In this document: in pieces, positions 59,778-64,000 of the stretch
How the letters are laid out: each line of letters begins with the position of its first letter
Position numbering within the stretch: the stretch's first letter is position 1
NCBI GenBank assembly: GCA_035577985.1
Contig: DATJZY010000166.1
Location: forward strand, 32,331 to 96,330
Origin: Candidatus Eisenbacteria bacterium
GTDB taxonomy: Bacteria; Desulfobacterota; Binatia; DP-6
Direction: 5' to 3'
Length of the DNA stretch: 64,000 nt
The notes under the pieces: generated by a model
Told to the model about the DNA's origin: nothing
Database searches by the model: none
What the model saw: only the letters and a program-made list of their open reading frames with translations
Made by a program: the position numbers and the translations under genes

Positions 59778-60866
59778 ATGCGGATCGGGATCGGGGCGCT
59801 GGTCGGCATCCTGGGTGGTCCGGCGACGTACGCGCGCGAGCTCGTTCGCGCCCTCGCGCGGGAGGCGCAGCACGAGTACGTGGTGTTCACCGATCGGCCC
59901 GAGGCGTTCGCCGGCGAGCCCGTCGAGGTCGTGCACGTCCCGCTCGCCTCGTCCTATCACCAGGTGACGTGGGATCACGTGCGGCTCCCGGGCCTCATCC
60001 GCCGCCACGGCGTCGCGCTCTATCACGGGACCAAGGCCGTGCTGCCGCTCCGCTGCGCCGTGCCCGCCGTCGTGACGGTGCACGATCTCGCGGTCTATGC
60101 CTGCCCCGAGACCTTCGCCTGGCCGCAGCGGCTGCACTTCCGTCTGTGCGTGCCGCCGAGCATTGCACGCGCGGCGCGCGTCGTCGCCGTTTCCGAGCAC
60201 GCGCGGGGCGACGTCATCGCGCACTTCGGCCTGCCGCCCGACCGCGTGATCGCGGTCCCGAACGGCGTCGCCGAGGTCTTCCGCTCGGCCGTCCCGCCCG
60301 GCACGATCGATCGGCTGCGCGGGCGCCACGGTCTCGGCGAACGTCTCGTCGCCTGCGTCGGCACGGTCCAGCCGCGCAAGCACGTCGAGCGCGTGATCGA
60401 CGCGTTCGGGCGCGCCGGAGGGCCGTCGCGCGGCTGGCAGCTCGCGATCGCCGGCCGCCTCCGCCCGGGCCATGCCCCGTCGTGGACGGCCTCGCCGCCG
60501 GCGGGCGTGCGCTGGCTGGGCGCGCTCGGCGACGACGACCTCCATGCGCTCTACGCCGCCGCGCCGATCTTCGTCTCCGCCTCGGAGTACGAGGGCTTCG
60601 GGCTCACGGTGTGCGAGGCCATGGCGTCGGGCGCGGCCGTGGTGGCGGTCGGCGCGAGCTCGCTCCCCGAGGTGGTCGGCGACGCCGGCCTGCTCGTCCA
60701 GCGCTCGGACGCGGCGCTGCTGGCACCGGCGATCGCGAAGCTGATCGACGACGCCTCGCTGCGCGCCGAGCTCGGCACGCGCGCGCGCGCCCGCGCGGCG
60801 CGCTTCACGTGGGACGAGGCGGCGCGCCGGACGCGTACCGTCTACGAGCAGGCGGTGGCCTCGTGA
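59778..60866 (+). CDS. Glycosyltransferase family 4 (mannosyltransferase-like)
   Basis: This 362-residue GT-B enzyme has GIGALVGILGGPATYARELV, VTVHDLAVYACPETFAWPQR, the ARVVAVSEHARGDVIAHFGL segment and VPNGVAEVF, then LVACVGTVQPRKHVERVIDA and the donor-site EYEGFGLTVCEAMASGAAVV with the E-x7-E motif. The pattern is common in mannosyl- and glucosyltransferases of GT4. It starts just after the upstream stop. Confidence 0.85.
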   Translation: MRIGIGALVGILGGPATYARELVRALAREAQHEYVVFTDRPEAFAGEPVEVVHVPLASSYHQVTWDHVRLPGLIRRHGVALYHGTKAVLPLRCAVPAVVTVHDLAVYACPETFAWPQRLHFRLCVPPSIARAARVVAVSEHARGDVIAHFGLPPDRVIAVPNGVAEVFRSAVPPGTIDRLRGRHGLGERLVACVGTVQPRKHVERVIDAFGRAGGPSRGWQLAIAGRLRPGHAPSWTASPPAGVRWLGALGDDDLHALYAAAPIFVSASEYEGFGLTVCEAMASGAAVVAVGASSLPEVVGDAGLLVQRSDAALLAPAIAKLIDDASLRAELGTRARARAARFTWDEAARRTRTVYEQAVAS

Positions 60867-61798
60867 CGCGGAACCTCGCCGCCGTCGTCGTCCACTGGCA
60901 GGATCCCGACGAGACGCTCGCGTGCGTCGCGAGCCTCGCCGCGGAGCCGCCGGCGCGTGTCATCGTGGTCGACAACGGCGCCGCCGAGCCGGTCGGGGCG
61001 CTGCTCGCGGCACGGGCGCCGCATGCGGTCGTGCTGCGCGAGCCCGAGAACCGCGGCTATGCCGGTGGGGCGAACGTCGGAATTCGCGCCGCGCTCGCGG
61101 GCGGGGCGGAGGCCGTCCTCGTCCTCAACAACGACGCCCGGGTCGCACCCGGCGCCCAGGCCGCCGCGCTCGCCGCACTCGCCGAGCCGCGCGTCGCGGT
61201 CGTCGGCGCGAAGGTCGTGACGCGCGAGGATCCCGCACGGCTGTGGCTCGCCTGGGGTCGCGTCACCTATCGCCAGAGCCTGGTCGCGCTGTGCGGCGCC
61301 GACGTGCCCGACGGCGCCGAGTGGAACGTCGCCCGCGACGTCGACTGGATCGCGGGCTGCGCCATGTGGCTGCGTGCCGACGCCCTCGGTGCGCTCGGCC
61401 TCCTCGACGAGGAGCTCTTCGCGTACCACGAAGAGGTCGAGTGGTGCGCGCGCGCGCGGCGAGCGGGCTGGCGGGTGCGCTACTGTCCGGCGGCGGTCGT
61501 CTCGCACACCGGCCGCGGCAGCCACGGCAGCGCGCGATCGATCCGCATCCGGAAGTACTTCGCGGCGCGGAACTCGATCCTCTTCGCGCGCCGCCACGCC
61601 GGCCCGATGGAGCGCCTGAAGCTCGGCGCCTTCCTCGCGACGAGCCTGCCGCTGCAGCTCCTGTGGCACCTGCCGCGCGGCACGGCGGGCGATGTCGTCC
61701 TGAAGCTCCGCGGCGTGCGCGACGGCCTCCTGGGTCGCCGTCCGCCGTTCGAAGAGCTGGGGCTCACGACTGCAGCGTCACGCCGGAACGCGACCTGA
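60863..61798 (+). CDS. Glycosyltransferase family 2, rhamnosyltransferase-like
   Basis: This 311-residue GT2 enzyme begins at GTG 60863. VVVHWQDPDETLACVASLAA, VIVVDNGAAEP, NRGYAGGANVGIRAALAGGA and AVLVLNNDARVAPGAQAAAL give the donor-site motifs; FAYHEEVEWCARARRAGWRV includes the probable catalytic region. The dTDP-sugar genes at 32-34 kb would suit a rhamnosyl donor. It is the last plus-strand gene and faces the repeat-protein gene across a strong hairpin. Confidence 0.83.
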   Translation: MTRNLAAVVVHWQDPDETLACVASLAAEPPARVIVVDNGAAEPVGALLAARAPHAVVLREPENRGYAGGANVGIRAALAGGAEAVLVLNNDARVAPGAQAAALAALAEPRVAVVGAKVVTREDPARLWLAWGRVTYRQSLVALCGADVPDGAEWNVARDVDWIAGCAMWLRADALGALGLLDEELFAYHEEVEWCARARRAGWRVRYCPAAVVSHTGRGSHGSARSIRIRKYFAARNSILFARRHAGPMERLKLGAFLATSLPLQLLWHLPRGTAGDVVLKLRGVRDGLLGRRPPFEELGLTTAASRRNAT

Positions 61799-61811
61799 GC
61801 GCAGGAAACGA

Positions 61812-61845
61812 ACGAGCCCCCGGGCCGCGAGGCCCGGAGGCTCGT
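61812..61845. terminator. Strong hairpin between convergent genes (bidirectional terminator)
   Basis: Two seven-pair blocks, ACGAGCC/GGCTCGT and CCGGGCC/GGCCCGG, separated by one mismatch, close over a GCGA loop. It lies between the glycosyltransferase stop and the repeat-protein stop. On the minus strand a T-containing stretch follows (TTCGTTTCC), so it is probably best for the minus-strand gene. Confidence 0.7.
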
Positions 61846-61866
61846 GAGAGGCGCGGTCGAGACGAC

Positions 61867-64000
61867 CTACGGGCGGAGCACCATCGTGCCAGGCAGCGAG
61901 GTGGCTCCGGGGCCCGGCAGGTTCGCGGCGCCGTTGATGAGGAACCCTTGACCGGTGCCGTTCGGATCCGTGCTCGCGGCGGGGATGCAGAAGGCCGTCG
62001 CGAGCGTCGTGGCGTGCGAGGTCCCGATCGGGAGCAGGCTTCCGGCCGGGGCGCCCTGCACGCGAATCGAGCGGGCGAGCGTGCCGGCGCGGACGCAGGC
62101 GCTGCCCGGGCAGTCCGCGGCGACGGCGCAGCCGAGGCCCGCGTTGGCGCCGGCGGCACACATGTTGTTGGTGCTGCCGAGCCGGCACGTGCTGCCCGGG
62201 CAATCGGTGGCCTGGGTCGCGACGGTGCATGCGTGACCGCTGTTCACGCCGCCCTGGCAGACGTTGGTGAAGAACGCCCCGGCCTGCGTCGTGGTCTGCC
62301 CGACGCAGCGCGGAACCGCCGTGGTGCCGGGGCAATCGGTGTCGGTGGCGCACACGTTGCCGTAGTTCGTGCCGCCGACACAGTGTCGCTCGGGGCAGAA
62401 GATGCCGGTCGCGCTCGAGAGCTCGGCGAGTCCGGTCGTGAGCGGCGAGAGGTTCACCGGAATGTTGCCGACGAAGATCGCGCAGGCGCCGCCCGGGCAC
62501 TGTGCGTTCGACGTGCAGGCGCCGTTGTTGTTGGTGCCCTTGTAGCAGCGATTGCCCGCGGCGCTCGACTGCGGGGCGGGGCAGTCGTTCGTCAGGCCCT
62601 GCGAGTTCGTGCTGACGCAGGTCGCGCCCTGGTTCGGGCTTCCCTCGCAGACACCGGTGCACGGCGAGCCCGGGCTCCCGACGCACGGCGCGCCGGCCGT
62701 CGAGCCGATGCGGCAGACCGGGCAGGGCTGGGTCGGGTTGCCGGTCACGACCGAGATCGACGTGAGCGGGATCGTCACCTGGCTGACGCCGGTCGAGAGA
62801 TCGAGTGTGCCGCTCGCCGGCGCCGAGAAGACGTTCTGGACGCACGTCGTCGTGCCGCCGTTCGGAATCGGCAGCGGCGTGCCGAACACGCAGCCGGTGT
62901 TCGTGCACTTGAAGCCGGGCCCGTCGGCGAGCGTCGGGCCGAGCGTGCAGGTGTCGCCCGAGCACGAGGTCGTGAAGCGGCTCGTGGCGCCGTCGGGCGT
63001 CGGGCCCTCGGCCACCGTCGACGCGCCGCCGCCGATGTCGAGGCCGCCGCAGGTGAGGTTCTTGAGTGGCGTGCCGGTGCCGTCCGTCGTCCGGAACGTG
63101 TTGCCGCACACGTTCCCGGCGGGACCGGTCGTGAAGTCGAGGAAGGAGGGCTGCGGACCGCCCATGGTCGTCGTGGTGCTCGACGTCGACGTGCTGGTGG
63201 TCGTGCTGCTGGTGGTCGGCGCCAGCGACGTCGAAGTGGACGAGCTGGTGCTGGTGGAAGTGGTCGAGCTGGTCGACGTCGTCGACGACGTGGAGGTCGT
63301 GGTGGACGAGCTGCCGGTCGTCGAGGTCGTCGACGTGCTCGAGCTCGTCGTGGTGACCGTCGTGCTCGAGCTCGGTGGGACCGCCGAGGTGCTGCTCGAC
63401 GACGAGGAGGACGTGGACGTCGAGCTGGTGCTGGTCGACGTGGAGGTCGAGGTGCTGGTGGTGGTCGTCGACTCGCACTGGCACTGATCGGTGCACACCT
63501 GACCCTCGGGGCACAGGAGCGCGCCGGACGGCGAGCTCGGATCGCACTGCTCCTCGGGGTCGACCATGCCGTTGCCGCAGGTGCCCTGCGTGGTGGTCGT
63601 GGTCGAGCTGGTGGTCGAGCTCGACGTGCTGGACGAGGTGCTCGAGGACGTGGTCGGCGTGGTCGTCGACGACGTGCTCGAGCTGGTCGTGGTGGAGGAC
63701 GAGGTGCTGGTCGTGGTGGTGGACTCGCACTGGCACTGGGAATTGCAGACCTGGCCCTCGGGGCACAGGAGCGCGCCCGACGGCGAGCTCGGATCACACT
63801 GCTCGCCCGAGTCGACGACGCCGTTGCCGCAGGTTCCCTGCGTGGTGCTGGTCGACGACGAGGTCGTGGTCGTGCTCGACGTGCTGCTCGAGCTCGTGGT
63901 GGAGGACGAGGTGCTGGTCGTGGTGGTGGACTCGCACTGGCACTGGGAATTGCAGACCTGGCCCTCGGGGCACAGGAGCGCGCCCGACGGCGAGCTCGGA
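61867..64000 (-). CDS. Ser/Thr-linker, Cys-rich repeat surface protein (5' end beyond window)
   Basis: The minus-strand frame is open from the window edge to a TAG at 61867, at least 710 residues. The visible N-terminal part alternates Cys-rich units (CGNG-V/M-VD, EQCDPSSPSGALLCPEGQVC, QCQCES; about 35 residues) with pure Ser/Thr linkers of 35 to over 90 residues. The Cys unit resembles the Myxococcus cysteine-rich repeat. After the longest linker comes a domain starting GPQPSFLDFTTGPAGNVCG, then repeats of the type G-x-x-x-G-x-x-C followed by DCPG. No transmembrane anchor is seen before the stop. It is likely secreted or surface-attached, stiffened by disulfides and possibly O-glycosylated. 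Gene start, signal peptide and number of repeats lie outside the window. Confidence 0.8.
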   Translation of the reverse strand, partial: PSSPSGALLCPEGQVCNSQCQCESTTTTSTSSSTTSSSSTSSTTTTSSSTSTTQGTCGNGVVDSGEQCDPSSPSGALLCPEGQVCNSQCQCESTTTTSTSSSTTTSSSTSSTTTPTTSSSTSSSTSSSTTSSTTTTTQGTCGNGMVDPEEQCDPSSPSGALLCPEGQVCTDQCQCESTTTTSTSTSTSTSTSSTSTSSSSSSSTSAVPPSSSTTVTTTSSSTSTTSTTGSSSTTTSTSSTTSTSSTTSTSTSSSTSTSLAPTTSSTTTSTSTSSTTTTMGGPQPSFLDFTTGPAGNVCGNTFRTTDGTGTPLKNLTCGGLDIGGGASTVAEGPTPDGATSRFTTSCSGDTCTLGPTLADGPGFKCTNTGCVFGTPLPIPNGGTTTCVQNVFSAPASGTLDLSTGVSQVTIPLTSISVVTGNPTQPCPVCRIGSTAGAPCVGSPGSPCTGVCEGSPNQGATCVSTNSQGLTNDCPAPQSSAAGNRCYKGTNNNGACTSNAQCPGGACAIFVGNIPVNLSPLTTGLAELSSATGIFCPERHCVGGTNYGNVCATDTDCPGTTAVPRCVGQTTTQAGAFFTNVCQGGVNSGHACTVATQATDCPGSTCRLGSTNNMCAAGANAGLGCAVAADCPGSACVRAGTLARSIRVQGAPAGSLLPIGTSHATTLATAFCIPAASTDPNGTGQGFLINGAANLPGPGATSLPGTMVLRP
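63690..64000. repeat. 207-bp tandem coding repeat in the Cys-rich protein gene
   Basis: A block of at least 103 bases ending at 63793 is repeated identically 207 bases later, ending at the window edge. This is 69 codons: one Cys-rich unit plus one Ser/Thr linker. A more diverged copy of the unit lies at about 63470-63600 with 252-base spacing. Identity at the DNA level implies recent duplication or gene conversion. Confidence 0.75.

Noticed and set aside
62552..63487. Plus-strand ORF of 311 codons rich in Val, Asp and Glu, opposite the Cys-rich protein
   Set aside because: Its VVEVVDVVD-type sequence is what antisense reading of Ser/Thr codons gives, and no conserved motif was found.
63470..64000. 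CRISPR-like repeated sequence
   Set aside because: The repeats are 207-252 bases, keep one reading frame and encode Cys and Ser/Thr modules. There are no short repeats with unique spacers.

Overview
The window is a very GC-rich, densely packed bacterial chromosome segment with almost no intergenic DNA and many ATGA, TGATG or GTGA stop/start overlaps. An LptD outer-membrane LPS transporter, a complete type II secretion operon with a secretin, and a SPOR-domain protein show a Gram-negative, double-membrane cell. The Myxococcus-type Cys-rich repeats, the Thr-rich envelope proteins and the gene arrangement suggest a deltaproteobacterial-type lineage (Myxococcota, Desulfobacterota or Candidatus Binatota). 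That placement is an inference from architecture, not from a phylogeny. No rRNA, tRNA, insertion sequence, prophage or CRISPR array was found.

Layout. (1) 1-19.1 kb, plus strand: the str, S10, spc and alpha operons run together from rpsL (partial) to rplQ, with secY, adk, map and rpoA but no infA. (2) 19.1-27.6 kb: after a hairpin and a good sigma70-like promoter comes a protein that looks like an arginyl-tRNA synthetase without its active site, then a SPOR protein, then trpE-G-D-C-F-B-A. (3) 27.6-36.3 kb: folC, lptD and five nucleotide-sugar genes (rmlA-like, rfbC-like, rmlB, gmd, rmd). (4) 36.3-38.0 kb, minus strand: a complete E. coli-type argS. (5) 38.1-51.7 kb: gspE, an alkaline-phosphatase-superfamily enzyme, then gspF-G-H-I-J-K-L-M-C-D behind a near-consensus promoter with a palindrome just downstream. 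(6) 51.8-54.7 kb: an unusual ferredoxin/membrane/Hsp20-like fusion, a RimI-type acetyltransferase and a class 1B-like pyrD whose catalytic Cys position holds Ser. (7) 54.7-56.6 kb: a PKD lipoprotein (minus) divergent from an M6-type metalloprotease with a membrane hairpin near its C-terminus. (8) 56.6-61.8 kb: five glycosyltransferase genes in tight series. (9) 61.8-64.0 kb, minus strand: a Ser/Thr- and Cys-rich repeat protein whose 5' end lies beyond the window.

How the parts relate. The first 19 kb is core translation, export and transcription machinery. The trp block turns chorismate into tryptophan. The sugar-nucleotide genes and the glycosyltransferases would supply and build a surface glycan, LptD would place LPS, and the type II system would export folded proteins. 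The metalloprotease, the PKD lipoprotein and the Ser/Thr/Cys-rich protein are candidate exported or surface products. Thr/Pro-rich low-complexity segments recur in several unrelated exported or envelope proteins here.

The points most worth follow-up are the active-site-less ArgRS beside SPOR and trp (with a complete ArgRS of another type 16 kb away), the ferredoxin-membrane-Hsp20-like fusion, the Ser-for-Cys PyrD, LptD with an AMIN-like front domain, the M6 protease with a membrane hairpin, and the large Gly-rich insertion in the secretin.
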